From assembly GCF_900109525.1 (NCBI RefSeq), contig NZ_FOAN01000001.1, positions 434,001 to 498,000 on the forward strand: 64,000 nucleotides of DNA, read 5' to 3'. Position numbers and translations under genes: made by a program. Below, piece after piece: positions 45,302-55,005 of this stretch. Position 1 is the stretch's first letter. Each line of letters starts with the position of its first letter. The notes below the pieces were generated by a model. That model ran no database searches. It was not told the origin of the DNA and saw only the letters and a program-made list of their open reading frames with translations. The stretch is from Allobosea lupini. Lineage in GTDB: Bacteria > Pseudomonadota > Alphaproteobacteria > Rhizobiales > Beijerinckiaceae.

Positions 45302-45547
45302 ATGTCGACTGCATCCGCCGGCGCCCGCCGCCCCTTCTTCCGCCGCCGCAAGTCCTGCCCGTTCTCGGGCGAGGGCGCGCCGAAGATCGACTACAAGGAC
45401 GTGCGCCTGCTCTCGCGCTACATCTCCGAGCGCGGCAAGATCGTGCCGTCGCGTATCACGGCCGTCTCAGCCAAGAAGCAGCGCGAGCTCGCCCAGGCGA
45501 TCAAGCGCGCCCGCTTCCTCGGCCTGCTGCCCTACGTCATCCGCTGA
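45302..45547 (+). CDS. rpsR: 30S ribosomal protein S18
   Basis: An 81-residue protein that pairs with S6 on the 30S platform. [39 protein letters not shown] in pieces and the C-terminal [22 protein letters not shown] are canonical. It sits between rpsF and a terminator-like hairpin, so the two ribosomal genes may be transcribed in excess of the genes behind them. Confidence 0.97.
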   Translation: MSTASAGARRPFFRRRKSCPFSGEGAPKIDYKDVRLLSRYISERGKIVPSRITAVSAKKQRELAQAIKRARFLGLLPYVIR

Positions 45548-45562
45548 GCGGGTGAAGATTTC

Positions 45563-45591
45563 CCCGGCGGCGCCCAGCGCCGCCGGGCTTT
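45563..45591 (+). terminator. Terminator-like hairpin after rpsR
   Basis: Eleven-base perfect arms CCCGGCGGCGC (45563-45573) and GCGCCGCCGGG (45577-45587) around CCA, followed by CTTTC. The weak T-run suggests partial termination, allowing some read-through to the DUF2232 gene and rplI. Confidence 0.65.
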
Positions 45592-45698
45592 CGATCCCAC
45601 GTAGACTTTAGTCGCCAGGCGGTGAAAACCCGTCTGGTATGTTGAGGCGATCAGCCTCTCACCCTGCCCTTTTCGAGCAGCGGGACAGCAGGACGGAT

Positions 45699-46643
45699 AT
45701 GCTCCCCATCGTCGGCATCGGCGCCGGGCTGGTTTCAGCCCTTCTGTTCACAGTGGTGATCACCGGATCGCCGCTGGCGTTGCTGCTGTCCTATGTCGCC
45801 CCGCTCCCCGTCTTCATCGCAGCGCTCGGCTGGAACCACCGCGCCGGACTGGTCGCCGTCGCTTCCGGCACGCTCGCGGTCACCCTCGTGCTCAAGCTCT
45901 CGCTCGGGCTCGCCTTCGCCATCGGCGCGGCCCTGCCGGCCTGGTGGATCGCCTATCTCGCCTTGCTGGCCCGCAATGACGACCAGAACAACAGCGAATG
46001 GTATCCGCTCGGACGCCTGCTGGTCTGGATCGCCGCCGTCGCGACGCTGGTGACGGTGGGCGGCGCGCTCGCCATCTCCACCGATTTCGAGACCTACCAG
46101 CGTGTCATGACGCACGGCCTGCGGCTCGTGCTCAGCGGCGGCGAGGGCATCGGCCCTGTCGTGCGGCTGCCAGCAGGCGTCGACGCCGGCGAAATCGCGG
46201 CCCGGCTCGCGGCCCTTGTGCCCGCCGCGGCCGGCGCCTCCTTCGTGCCGATGATCGTCGCCAATCTCTGGCTGGCGGCGAAGGCGGTGCGGGTCTCCGG
46301 CCGGCTGCCGCGCCCCTGGCCTCTCATCTCCGCGACCCGCCTGCCGGCGCAGGCCGTGGCCGGGCTCGTCGGCGGGATCCTGCTCAGCTTCGCCGGCGGC
46401 TTCATCGGCCTCGCCGGCGCCGCGCTGGCAGGCGCGCTGATCGCCGCCTTCGGCCTCGCCGGGCTCGCCGCCGTCCACGACCTCAGCCGGGGCAAATCCT
46501 GGCGGACGCCGACCTTGCTCGCGATCTATCTCGCGCTCGTGGTCATGCTGATCACCGTCTTCCCATTCCTCGCGCTGCTCGGCATCGCCGACGCGCTGAT
46601 CGACCTTCGCCGGCGCAAGCCGCCGGCGTCGCCTGCTGCCTGA
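45699..46643 (+). CDS. DUF2232 integral membrane protein
   Basis: A 314-residue protein with about eight predicted membrane helices (for example [78 protein letters not shown]). It matches the DUF2232/YybS-like family that lies between rpsR and rplI in many alphaproteobacteria. Function unknown; some relatives look like ECF-type transporter S components. ATG 45699 has AGGACGG just upstream; an earlier in-frame ATG at 45639 adds 20 hydrophilic residues without support. Confidence 0.85.
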   Translation: MLPIVGIGAGLVSALLFTVVITGSPLALLLSYVAPLPVFIAALGWNHRAGLVAVASGTLAVTLVLKLSLGLAFAIGAALPAWWIAYLALLARNDDQNNSEWYPLGRLLVWIAAVATLVTVGGALAISTDFETYQRVMTHGLRLVLSGGEGIGPVVRLPAGVDAGEIAARLAALVPAAAGASFVPMIVANLWLAAKAVRVSGRLPRPWPLISATRLPAQAVAGLVGGILLSFAGGFIGLAGAALAGALIAAFGLAGLAAVHDLSRGKSWRTPTLLAIYLALVVMLITVFPFLALLGIADALIDLRRRKPPASPAA

Positions 46644-46680
46644 ACCCAAACGCCTCTCACGAACTCAAAGGAGAAGACCC

Positions 46681-47241
46681 ATGGAAGTGATCCTGCTCGA
46701 ACGCGTCGCCAAGCTCGGCCAGATGGGCGAGACCGTCCGCGTGCGCGACGGCTATGCCCGCAATTTCCTGCTCGCCCGCGGCAAGGCCCTGCGCGCCACC
46801 GAAGAGAACAAGAAGCGCTTCGAAACCCAGCGCGCCCAGCTCGAGACCCGCAACCTCGAGCTGAAGCGCGAGGCCGACTCGGTCGCCGAGAACCTGGACG
46901 GGCAGTCGGTCGTGATCCTGCGCCAGTCGGGCGAGTCCGGGGTGCTCTACGGCTCGGTCTCGACCCGCGACATCGCCGAGGCGCTGGGCGCCGAGGGCTT
47001 CACCGTCGACCGCAACCAGGTCACGCTCAACACCCCGATCAAGACGCTCGGCCTGCACACCGTCCCGGTCGTGCTGCACCCGGAAGTCTCGGTCACCGTG
47101 ACCGTCAACATCGCCCGCTCGGCTGAAGAGGCCCAGCGCCAGGCGGCCGGCGAGAACGTCACCGCCCGCGAGGAGTTCGATCTCGACGATCTCGGCCTCG
47201 AAGTCGGCGCGGCGCTGGCCGAGGCCGGCGACGACCGCTGA
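46681..47241 (+). CDS. rplI: 50S ribosomal protein L9
   Basis: A 186-residue protein binding 23S domain V at the base of the L1 stalk. [30 protein letters not shown] in pieces is the N-terminal domain; a long helix (about 40-75) and the C-terminal domain ([32 protein letters not shown]) follow. A 35-residue acidic tail extends beyond the usual 150. A strong ribosome site AAAGGAG precedes the ATG, and a classical terminator follows. Confidence 0.97.
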   Translation: MEVILLERVAKLGQMGETVRVRDGYARNFLLARGKALRATEENKKRFETQRAQLETRNLELKREADSVAENLDGQSVVILRQSGESGVLYGSVSTRDIAEALGAEGFTVDRNQVTLNTPIKTLGLHTVPVVLHPEVSVTVTVNIARSAEEAQRQAAGENVTAREEFDLDDLGLEVGAALAEAGDDR

Positions 47242-47269
47242 GCCCTTTCAGAGGCTTGCACGAGTCAAT

Positions 47270-47297
47270 GGGCGCCGTGGCAACACGGCGCCCTTTT
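47270..47297 (+). terminator. Intrinsic terminator after rplI
   Basis: Perfect 10-base arms GGGCGCCGTG (47270-47279) and CACGGCGCCC (47284-47293) with a GCAA tetraloop, followed by TTTT. It lies 28 bases after the rplI stop and separates the ribosomal unit from dnaB. Confidence 0.85.
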
Positions 47298-47405
47298 CGT
47301 ATCGCCTGTGAACTGGGGTGGATTGCGTTCCTGACACTCGCCAAGCGCCGGCAAATGCTAGAGTGAACCAGTTCCGACTCATCCCAGCGAGATTGCCTGC
47401 AGGCT

Positions 47406-48899
47406 ATGGCCACTGCCACCGCCCTCGTCGCCCGCCTCGAGACCAGTCACGAGGCCAACTTCCGCGTCCAGCCGCACAATATCGAGGCGGAGCAGGCGCT
47501 GCTCGGCGCCATCCTGGTCAACAACGACGCCTTCTACCGGGTCTCGGACTTCCTGCAGCCAGAGCACTTCTTCGAGGAGCTGCACCGGCGGATCTTCGAG
47601 CTGATGAGCAGCATGATCCGGGCGGGCAAGATCGCGACGCCGATCACGCTCAAGACCTTCGTCGGCGAGATCGATCTCGGCGGCATCACTGCGCCGCAGT
47701 ATCTCGCCCGGCTCGCGGCCGAGGCGACGACCGTCATCAACGCTGCCGACTATGGCCGGACCATCTACGACCTCGCCGTCCGTCGCCAGTTGATCGGCGT
47801 CGGCGAAGAACTGGTGAACGTCGCCTATGACGCGCCGGTCGACATGGCGCCGCGCGAGCAGATCGAGGATGCCGAGCGCAAGCTCTATGCGCTCGCCGAG
47901 AAGGGCCGGTACGAGGGCGGTTTCCAGAAATTCGACGGGGCGCTGCGGCTCGCCATCGACATGGCGGCGAGCGCGTTCCAGCGCGCCGGCGGCCTCTCCG
48001 GCATCTCGTCGGGGCTGCGCGATCTCGACGCGCGGATGGGCGGCCTGCAGCGCTCCGACCTGATCGTGCTCGCCGGCCGCCCGGCCATGGGCAAGACCTC
48101 GCTCGCGACCAATATCGCCTTCAACATGGCCAAGGCCTGGCGCGGCGAGCGCCAGGAGGACGGCACGATCAAGTCGGTCGACGGCGCCATCGTCGGTTTC
48201 TTCTCGCTCGAAATGTCGGCCGACCAGCTCGCGACCCGTATCGTCGCGGAACAGTCGGGCATCTCCTCCTACAAGATAAGGCAGGGCCGCATCACCGAGG
48301 GCGATTTCGCCCGGCTGACCGACGTTGCCGCCCAGATCGAGAAACTGCCGCTCTATATCGACCAGACCGGCGGCATCTCGATCGCCCAGCTCGTCGCCCG
48401 CGCCCGCCGCCTGCAGCGCCAGAAGGGGCTCGACATCCTGTTCATCGACTATCTGCAGCTGCTCTCCGGCTCTTCGAAGGCCGGCCAGAACCGCGTGCAG
48501 GAGCTGACCGAAATCACCACCAGCCTGAAGGCGCTGGCCAAGGAGCTCAACGTCCCGATCGTCGCGCTCTCGCAGCTCTCGCGCCAGGTCGAGAACCGCG
48601 ACGACAAGCGCCCGCAGCTCTCGGATCTGCGTGAATCCGGCTCGATCGAGCAGGATGCCGACGTGGTGATGTTCGTCTATCGCGAAGAGTATTATCTCAA
48701 GGGCAAGGAGCCCCGGCCGGGCACCGACGAGCACAACAAGTGGGTGATGGAGATGGAGGCGGCCCATGGTCTCGCCGAGCTCATCATCGGCAAACAGCGC
48801 CATGGCCCGACCGGAACCGTCGCGCTGCAGTTCGACGCCGACGTGACGCGCTTCTCCGACAGGGCCGATCAGAGCCATCTACCGGAACGCCTCGAATGA
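47406..48899 (+). CDS. dnaB: Replicative DNA helicase DnaB
   Basis: A 497-residue hexameric helicase. The N-terminal DnaB domain (about 20-125, VQPHNIEAEQALLGAILVNN) and a linker helix are followed by the RecA-like core: Walker A AGRPAMGKTS, FFSLEMSADQLATRIV, Walker B ILFIDYLQLLS, ALSQLSRQVENR with the arginine finger region, and SGSIEQDADVVMF. No intein is present. Its stop overlaps the alr start (ATGA), so alanine racemase is translationally coupled to the helicase. Confidence 0.96.
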   Translation: MATATALVARLETSHEANFRVQPHNIEAEQALLGAILVNNDAFYRVSDFLQPEHFFEELHRRIFELMSSMIRAGKIATPITLKTFVGEIDLGGITAPQYLARLAAEATTVINAADYGRTIYDLAVRRQLIGVGEELVNVAYDAPVDMAPREQIEDAERKLYALAEKGRYEGGFQKFDGALRLAIDMAASAFQRAGGLSGISSGLRDLDARMGGLQRSDLIVLAGRPAMGKTSLATNIAFNMAKAWRGERQEDGTIKSVDGAIVGFFSLEMSADQLATRIVAEQSGISSYKIRQGRITEGDFARLTDVAAQIEKLPLYIDQTGGISIAQLVARARRLQRQKGLDILFIDYLQLLSGSSKAGQNRVQELTEITTSLKALAKELNVPIVALSQLSRQVENRDDKRPQLSDLRESGSIEQDADVVMFVYREEYYLKGKEPRPGTDEHNKWVMEMEAAHGLAELIIGKQRHGPTGTVALQFDADVTRFSDRADQSHLPERLE

Positions 48900-50026
48900 A
48901 CGCCTTCGACACGCCCGAGAATGCCGGCCACGGCGCCATCCTGACGATCGATCTCGGCGCGTTCGTCGCGAATTGGCGTATGCTGAAGCAGCGCGCCGGC
49001 ACGGAAGCCGCCGCCGTGGTCAAGGCCAATGCCTATGGCATCGGCATCGAGCCGGCCGTCACGGCCCTTGCCAAGGCCGGCTGCAGGACCTTCTTCGTCG
49101 CGCATCTGTCCGAGGCGGTGCGCGCCCGTGCCGTCGCGCCGGAGGCGGCGATTTATGTGCTCAACGGCCTCGCGCCGGAAACCGGCGGGACTTACGCCGA
49201 GCACGACCTTTCGCCAGTGCTGGGCTCGCACGAGGAGTTGCTCGAATGGGCCGGCTTCCGGCAGAGCGGCGCCAAGGTCAGGCCGGCGGCTCTGCATGTC
49301 GACACCGCCATGAACCGGCTCGGGCTCTGGCCCGGCGAAGGGCTCGACCTGGCACGCGAAAAAAGCGGGGTGGTCGCCGCCGCAGGGATCGGGTTGGTGA
49401 TGAGCCATTTTGCTGCGTCGGAAGTGATCGACGACCCGGCCAACGCCCGGCAGGTATCGGCCTTCGCCGAAGTCGCCGCGGCCTTTCCCGGCGTGCCCGC
49501 CTCGCTGCTGAACTCCTCCGGCCATTTCCTGCCGGGTTGCCCCTCCTACCAAATCACCCGGCCGGGCTATGCGCTCTATGGCGGCAATCCGACACCCGGA
49601 AAGCCGAATCCGATGCGGCCGGTGGTCGGGCTCGAGGCGCAGATCATCCAGCTGCGCGAGGTCGAGACCGGCACGCAGGTCGGCTATAACGGCACCTGGA
49701 CGGCGAAGGGTCGGCGCAAGCTCGCCACCATCTGCCTGGGCTATGCCGACGGCTACCCGCGCAATGCCAGCTGGACCGATCGTTCGCAGGGCGGCTCGGC
49801 GCTGGTCGGCGGGGTGCGCTGCCCCTTCGTCGGCACGGTCTCGATGGATTTGATCATCGTCGACGTCTCGGACGCACCGGCCGAGGCGGCCAAACGCGGC
49901 TCAGCCGTTACGCTGATCGGGGGCGAGCTCGACCTGGAGGCGGTGGGCGCCGGGGCCAAGACGATCGGCTACGAGATCCTGACCAGCCTCGGCCGCCGCC
50001 ACGCGCGGCGCTATGTCGGGCTTTGA
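48896..50026 (+). CDS. alr: Alanine racemase
   Basis: A 376-residue PLP enzyme that makes D-alanine for peptidoglycan. The PLP Lys is in VVKANAYGIG (about residue 42). The C-terminal domain has the catalytic Tyr in the VGYNGTW region, the GYADGYPRN block and GTVSMDLIIVDVSD. The first 15 residues are hydrophilic and variable. It overlaps dnaB by 4 bases; after it a palindromic element fills nearly the whole gap to radA. Confidence 0.94.
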   Translation: MNAFDTPENAGHGAILTIDLGAFVANWRMLKQRAGTEAAAVVKANAYGIGIEPAVTALAKAGCRTFFVAHLSEAVRARAVAPEAAIYVLNGLAPETGGTYAEHDLSPVLGSHEELLEWAGFRQSGAKVRPAALHVDTAMNRLGLWPGEGLDLAREKSGVVAAAGIGLVMSHFAASEVIDDPANARQVSAFAEVAAAFPGVPASLLNSSGHFLPGCPSYQITRPGYALYGGNPTPGKPNPMRPVVGLEAQIIQLREVETGTQVGYNGTWTAKGRRKLATICLGYADGYPRNASWTDRSQGGSALVGGVRCPFVGTVSMDLIIVDVSDAPAEAAKRGSAVTLIGGELDLEAVGAGAKTIGYEILTSLGRRHARRYVGL

Positions 50027-50044
50027 CGCGATGGCTGCCACCTC

Positions 50045-50183
50045 CATTGTCATTCCGGGGCTTCGCGCCAGCGAAGAACCCGGAAGCCACGACCTGGTGA
50101 ACGCTTCCTGCAGCGCCAGGCAAAGGCCGCACCCCGTCATGGGTTCCGGGTTCGCGGCTTTGCCGCGCCCCGGAATGACAATG
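50045..50183. repeat. 139-bp palindromic element between alr and radA
   Basis: Perfect 17-base arms CATTGTCATTCCGGGGC (50045-50061) and GCCCCGGAATGACAATG (50167-50183) flank a partly self-complementary centre. The GTCATTCCGGGGC end is typical of dispersed palindromic elements in Hyphomicrobiales. It stops 5 bases before the radA start codon, so it contributes the radA ribosome-binding region. Confidence 0.65.
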
Positions 50184-50188
50184 TAGCG

Positions 50189-51613
50189 ATGGCCAAGCGC
50201 GGCCCGACTTACGTCTGCCAGGCCTGCGGCGCGGTCTACCACCGCTGGCAGGGCAAGTGCGATTCCTGCGGCACCTGGTCGTCGCTCTCCGAAGAAGCTC
50301 AGGCCGCGCCGGTCCCCGGTGGGGGCCGAGTGCCCTCCGGCGGTCGAGCCCGCGGCCGCATCTTCGCGCTAGAGAGCCTGAAGGGCGAGACGCAGGACGC
50401 ACCACGCATTGTCTCCGGGATCGGCGAGCTCGACCGCGTTACCGGCGGCGGCTTCGTGCCGGGTTCGGTCCTGCTGATCGGCGGCGATCCCGGCATCGGC
50501 AAGTCGACCCTGCTGATGCAGGCCTGCGCCGCCATGGCGATGACCGGCCGGCGCGTGGTCTATGTCTCGGGTGAGGAATCGACCAGCCAGGTTCGCCTGC
50601 GAGCCCAGCGCATGGGGCTCGCGGAAGCGCCGGTCGACCTCGCCGCCGAGACGAACATCGAAGACATTATCGCCACGCTCGGGCAAGGCGAGCGCCCGGC
50701 CCTCGTGGTGATCGATTCGATCCAGACGATGTGGTCGTCCGAGGTCGAGAGCGCGCCCGGCACGGTGACTCAGGTGCGCGGCTCGGCCCAGGCGCTGATC
50801 CGCTACGCCAAGACCTCCGGCGCCTGCCTGATCCTGGTCGGTCACGTCACCAAGGATGGCCAGATCGCCGGCCCGCGTGTCGTCGAGCACATGGTCGACG
50901 CGGTGCTGTCCTTCGAAGGCGAAGGCACCCATTCCTTCCGCATCCTGCGCGGCCAGAAGAACCGCTTCGGCGCCACCGACGAGATCGGCGTCTTCGAAAT
51001 GACCGGCGCCGGCCTCTCCGAAGTCGGCAACCCCTCTGCCCTCTTCCTCGCCGGGCGCGACCAGGATGCGCCGGGCGCCGCCGTGCTCGCCAGCATCGAG
51101 GGCACGCGGCCGGTGCTGGTCGAGATCCAGGCGCTGGTGGCGCCGAGTGCGCTCGGCACGCCGCGTCGCGCCGTGGTCGGCTGGGAAAACAGCCGCCTGG
51201 CCATGGTGCTGGCCGTGCTGGAGACGCATGGGGGCTTAAAGCTCGGGCAGCACGACGTCTATCTCAATGTCGCCGGCGGCCTGCGCGTCGGCGAGCCGGC
51301 GGCCGACCTTGCCGTCGCCGCCGCGCTGGTTTCCTCGCTGACCGGGGCGATCCTGCCGTCCGGCGCGGTCCATTTCGGCGAAATCGCCCTGTCAGGCGCG
51401 ATCCGGCCGGTCTCGGTCGCAGCTGCGCGACTGCGCGAGGCCGCCAAGCTGGGTTTCGAGAGTGCCGTCCTGCCCGCGGCGGGAGCCGATATCGGCGACG
51501 GCAACGGCCTGAGATTGCGCCGTCTCAGCCATGTCGGCGAGCTCGTTGCCGAAATCGCAGCAAGCGCTCCCCGGGCTCGTTCCAGTCAGCGCGCTCAGCA
51601 AGCAGACCGATGA
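50189..51613 (+). CDS. radA: DNA repair protein RadA
   Basis: A 474-residue RecA-like helicase that drives branch migration in recombination. An N-terminal C4 zinc finger (CQACGAVYHRWQGKCDSCG), Walker A GGDPGIGKST, the RadA-specific RGQKNRFGATDE and a C-terminal Lon-like domain (about 320-465) without protease residues are all visible. No normal ribosome site is apparent; the palindromic repeat ends 5 bases before the ATG. cvpA follows after about 190 bases. Confidence 0.95.
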   Translation: MAKRGPTYVCQACGAVYHRWQGKCDSCGTWSSLSEEAQAAPVPGGGRVPSGGRARGRIFALESLKGETQDAPRIVSGIGELDRVTGGGFVPGSVLLIGGDPGIGKSTLLMQACAAMAMTGRRVVYVSGEESTSQVRLRAQRMGLAEAPVDLAAETNIEDIIATLGQGERPALVVIDSIQTMWSSEVESAPGTVTQVRGSAQALIRYAKTSGACLILVGHVTKDGQIAGPRVVEHMVDAVLSFEGEGTHSFRILRGQKNRFGATDEIGVFEMTGAGLSEVGNPSALFLAGRDQDAPGAAVLASIEGTRPVLVEIQALVAPSALGTPRRAVVGWENSRLAMVLAVLETHGGLKLGQHDVYLNVAGGLRVGEPAADLAVAAALVSSLTGAILPSGAVHFGEIALSGAIRPVSVAAARLREAAKLGFESAVLPAAGADIGDGNGLRLRRLSHVGELVAEIAASAPRARSSQRAQQADR

Positions 51614-51640
51614 AGCGGACTCGATATCAGAGCGGAGAGG

Positions 51641-51679
51641 CGGATTCTCCGATCAGCTTGGATAACCTGATCGAATCCG
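51641..51679. repeat. Inverted repeat between radA and cvpA
   Basis: CGGATT...CGATCA (51641-51655) faces TGATCG-AATCCG (51668-51679). The GAATCCGGCTC word is shared with the element at 22964-23053. It follows radA and may be a weak terminator. Confidence 0.5.
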
Positions 51680-51806
51680 GCTCCCGCAGTGCAAAATGAG
51701 CCGACTGGATGGGTGACGCGCGGCACGCGAGCAGGTATAGCAAAATCCGTCCGGCCCACCCATTTGACGCGTGCCGGCCCCGATTTTGCAGCGAAGCGGC
51801 CCTGAC

Positions 51807-52523
51807 ATGCCTGTGACAATTCTCGATCTCGTCGTCATCGGCGTGGTGTTGATCTCGGCTTTGCTGGCAGCCGTGCGCGGCCTGACGCGCGAAGTGCTGG
51901 CGATCGCCTCCTGGGCCGCCGCCGCCGTCGTCGCCTGGATATTCCATCCACAGCTGCTGCCGCTGGTGCAGCAGCACATCCCGAACAAGACCGTGGCGCT
52001 CGTCGCGGTGATCGCGGCCCTGTTCCTGGGGACGCTGATCGTCGTCTCGCTGATCACGGCGCGGATTTCGGACTTCGTGCTCGATTCGCGCATCGGTGCG
52101 CTCGACCGCACTCTCGGCTTCGTCTTCGGCGCCGCCCGCGGCCTGCTGCTGGCCGTCGTCGGCTATCTCTTCTTCACCGCGCTGGTGCCGGAAAAGATGC
52201 AGCCGGCCTGGGCACGCGATTCGCGCTCCAAGCCGCTTCTGGAAGAAACCGGCCGCAGCCTGCTGACCATGCTGCCTCAGGATATCGATTCGGAATTCGT
52301 AAAGAAGCTGCTGCAGCCGAAGACGCCTGAATCGACCGACGCACCGGCCGAGGAGCCGCGCACGCCGGGCACCAATCCACCGGCCGGCGGCACCGCTCCC
52401 GCCGATCCGCAGCGCCGCACCCAGGCGCCCGCCACCGACCGGCAGGCGCTGCAGCGCGTGATCGATACGACTGCCCCGGCCGCCACCGGCACGACGCCCG
52501 CCCCGGCGCAACGCCGGCCCTGA
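51807..52523 (+). CDS. cvpA: CvpA family membrane protein
   Basis: A 238-residue protein with four predicted membrane helices (about 5-25, 28-48, 66-86 and 106-130) and the CvpA pattern ILDLVVIGVVLISALLAAVRG, EVLAIASWAAAAVVAW and TLGFVFGAARGLLL. The C-terminal 100 residues are Pro/Ala/Thr-rich and disordered. CvpA proteins support envelope homeostasis (colicin V export and bile resistance in enterobacteria). Placement before purF is conserved across proteobacteria. ATG 51807 is chosen over GTG 51771 because it starts directly at the first helix. Confidence 0.88.
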   Translation: MPVTILDLVVIGVVLISALLAAVRGLTREVLAIASWAAAAVVAWIFHPQLLPLVQQHIPNKTVALVAVIAALFLGTLIVVSLITARISDFVLDSRIGALDRTLGFVFGAARGLLLAVVGYLFFTALVPEKMQPAWARDSRSKPLLEETGRSLLTMLPQDIDSEFVKKLLQPKTPESTDAPAEEPRTPGTNPPAGGTAPADPQRRTQAPATDRQALQRVIDTTAPAATGTTPAPAQRRP

Positions 52524-52664
52524 TTGGAACCAGAGCCTGGCCTCATCACAAAAACGGCACCCGTTCTTGCGATGACGCCCCGCTCTAACAAGTAGTTGGC
52601 AGATTCTCTCCGTTCGGCGGCCCGCCGAACGGAAGCCGTATTGAAGCCGCGATGGAGCCTTGCG

Positions 52665-54134
52665 ATGAGCCTGATCCACGATGCCGACGCCGTGTTCGAT
52701 CCGAACGCCGACCGTTTGCGTGAGGAGTGCGGCGTCTTCGGCATCTTTGGCCATGAGGACGCCGCCGCGCTGACCGCGCTGGGCCTGCACGCACTCCAGC
52801 ACCGCGGCCAGGAGGCGACCGGCATCGTCTCCTTCGACGGCAAGCGCTTTCACACCGAGCGCCAGCTCGGCCTGGTCGGTGACGCCTTCTCCGATGCGAG
52901 CGTGATCGAGAAGCTGAAGGGCAAGCAGGCGATCGGCCATGTCCGCTATTCGACCACCGGCGAGACCATCCTGCGCAACGTCCAGCCGCTGTTCTCCGAA
53001 TTGCATGGGGGTGGCTTCGCGGTAGCGCATAACGGCAACCTGACCAACGGGCTGACGCTGCGGCGCAATCTCGTCCGTGACGGCGCGATCTACCAGTCGA
53101 CCTCGGACACCGAGGTGCTGCTCCATCTCGTCGCACGCAGCCGCAAGCCGAAATTCATCGAGCGCTTCATCGACGCGCTGCGGCAGATCGAAGGCGCCTA
53201 TGCCTTCGTCGGCATCACCAACAAGAAGCTTGTCGGCGCGCGCGACCCGCTCGGCATCCGCCCGCTCGTGCTCGGCGACCTCAATGGCTGTCCGATCCTG
53301 ACCTCCGAGACCTGCGCGCTCGACATCATCGGCGCCAAGTTCGTCCGCGAGATCGAGAATGGAGAGGTTATCGTCATCTCCGAGCAGGGTATCGAGAGCC
53401 ACAAGCCCTTCCCGCCGGTGCCGGAACGGCCCTGCATCTTCGAGTACATCTATTTCGCCCGGCCGGATTCAATCGTGAAGGGCCGCAGCATCTATGAGCG
53501 CCGCAAGGCGATGGGCGCGCAGCTCGCCGCCGAAGCCCCGGCCGACGCCGACGTGATCGTGCCGGTCCCCGATTCCGGCGTGCCGGCGGCGCTCGGCTAT
53601 GCCCAGGCGAGCGGCATCCCGTTCGAGCTCGGCATCATCCGCAACCACTATGTCGGCCGCACCTTCATCGAGCCGACGCAGAAGGTGCGCGAGCTCGGCG
53701 TGCGCCTGAAGCACTCGGCCAATCGCAGCGTGGTCGAGGGCAAGCGTATCGTGCTGGTCGACGATTCGATCGTGCGCGGCACGACCTCGCTGAAGATCGT
53801 CAAGATGATGCGCGAGGCCGGCGCCCGCGAGGTGCATTTCCGCATCTCCTCGCCGCCGATCACCCATCCCGACTATTACGGCATCGATACGCCCGACCAG
53901 CAGAAGCTGCTCGCCGCGACCCATACGCTCGAGGAGATGCGCCAGTTCGTCGGCGCCGATTCGCTCGCCTTCATCTCGGTCGACGGCCTCTACAAGGCGA
54001 TGGGGCATGAACAGCGCGATCCGACCCGGCCGCAGTTCACCGACCATTGCTTCACCGGCGACTATCCGACCTCGCTGACCGATGTCGTCGGCGAGAGTGC
54101 CAAGCAGCAGATGTCGCTTCTGGCCGCCGGCTGA
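52665..54134 (+). CDS. purF: Amidophosphoribosyltransferase
   Basis: A 489-residue enzyme for the first step of purine synthesis, moving the glutamine amide to PRPP. The glutaminase Cys is in REECGVFGIFG at about residue 23, so a propeptide of about 22 residues must be removed. The PRPP-binding VLVDDSIVRGTTS and the FIEPTQKVRELGVRLK block are intact, and no CxxC iron-sulphur ligand cluster is obvious. ATG 52665 has GGAG upstream. An SDR gene follows after 19 bases. Confidence 0.95.
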   Translation: MSLIHDADAVFDPNADRLREECGVFGIFGHEDAAALTALGLHALQHRGQEATGIVSFDGKRFHTERQLGLVGDAFSDASVIEKLKGKQAIGHVRYSTTGETILRNVQPLFSELHGGGFAVAHNGNLTNGLTLRRNLVRDGAIYQSTSDTEVLLHLVARSRKPKFIERFIDALRQIEGAYAFVGITNKKLVGARDPLGIRPLVLGDLNGCPILTSETCALDIIGAKFVREIENGEVIVISEQGIESHKPFPPVPERPCIFEYIYFARPDSIVKGRSIYERRKAMGAQLAAEAPADADVIVPVPDSGVPAALGYAQASGIPFELGIIRNHYVGRTFIEPTQKVRELGVRLKHSANRSVVEGKRIVLVDDSIVRGTTSLKIVKMMREAGAREVHFRISSPPITHPDYYGIDTPDQQKLLAATHTLEEMRQFVGADSLAFISVDGLYKAMGHEQRDPTRPQFTDHCFTGDYPTSLTDVVGESAKQQMSLLAAG

Positions 54135-54153
54135 GCCTTTCGACGGGATTTCG

Positions 54154-54894
54154 ATGACCAAGCCTCTGGAAGGGCGCATCGCGCTCGTCACCGGCGCGTC
54201 GCGCGGGATCGGCCGCGCCGCAGCGTTCGCCTTTGCCGAGGCAGGTGCCCATGTGATCGCGCTGGCGCGAACCACCGGCGGACTGGAAGAGCTCGACGAC
54301 GAGATCAGGGCAATCGGCGGCAGCGCGACCCTGGTCCCGGCCGACCTCGCCGATGCCGCCGCGATCGAGAAGCTGGGCCCTGCCCTGCTCGAGCGCTGGG
54401 GCCGGCTCGACATCCTGCTCGCCAATGCCGGCGTCCTCGGACCGCTGGCGCCGCTGACGCATGTGAGCGCCAAGGAATGGGCCGAGGTCTTCGACATCAA
54501 TGTCAGCGCCAACTGGCGGTTGCTGAAATCGGTCGAGCCGGCGCTGAAAGCCTCCGAATCCGGCCGGGCGATCTTCCTGTCCTCCGGCGCGGCGCATAAG
54601 GGCTTGGCCTATTGGGCGCCCTATGCCGTTTCCAAGGCAGCGCTTGAGGCGATGGCGCGCAGCTATGCCGACGAGACCCGCTCGACAAGCTTGCGGGTCA
54701 TGCTGGTCAATCCGGGCCCCTTGCGGACCCGCATGCGGGCCCAGGCGATGCCGGGCGAAGACCCGATGACGTTGAAGACGCCCGAGGGTCTGGCGCCGCA
54801 CCTCGTCGAGATCGCTTCGCCGGAGTGGAGCGAGACCGGCAAGATTTTCGACTTCCCGCAGGGCAAGGTGCTGACGCCGCAGATGCCGGCTTAA
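54154..54894 (+). CDS. Short-chain dehydrogenase/reductase
   Basis: A 246-residue SDR oxidoreductase. Cofactor motif TGASRGIG, ANAG, catalytic Ser in SSGAAHKG and the Tyr/Lys pair in YAVSKAA are complete. ALARTTGGLEELDDEI after the second strand suggests NADP. Substrate unknown; relatives lie directly behind purF in many alphaproteobacteria, so the link is old, but the reason is not clear. It is probably cotranscribed with purF. Confidence 0.88.
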   Translation: MTKPLEGRIALVTGASRGIGRAAAFAFAEAGAHVIALARTTGGLEELDDEIRAIGGSATLVPADLADAAAIEKLGPALLERWGRLDILLANAGVLGPLAPLTHVSAKEWAEVFDINVSANWRLLKSVEPALKASESGRAIFLSSGAAHKGLAYWAPYAVSKAALEAMARSYADETRSTSLRVMLVNPGPLRTRMRAQAMPGEDPMTLKTPEGLAPHLVEIASPEWSETGKIFDFPQGKVLTPQMPA

Positions 54895-54900
54895 CAACCG

Positions 54901-54999
54901 GCGTCATTCTCGACCGAAGCGAAGCGCAGAGCCGAGAATCTCAGGCCGATAGAGGCGCCGTCCGTCATGAGATGCTCGTGTCGAGCCCGAGCATGACGC
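54901..54999. repeat. Intergenic palindromic repeat
   Basis: Outer arms GCGTCAT (54901-54907) and ATGACGC (54993-54999), with an inner hairpin ATGCTCG/CGAGCAT inside the right end. It lies between the convergent SDR and NUDIX genes. Confidence 0.5.
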
Positions 55000-55005
55000 G
55001 CCTCT

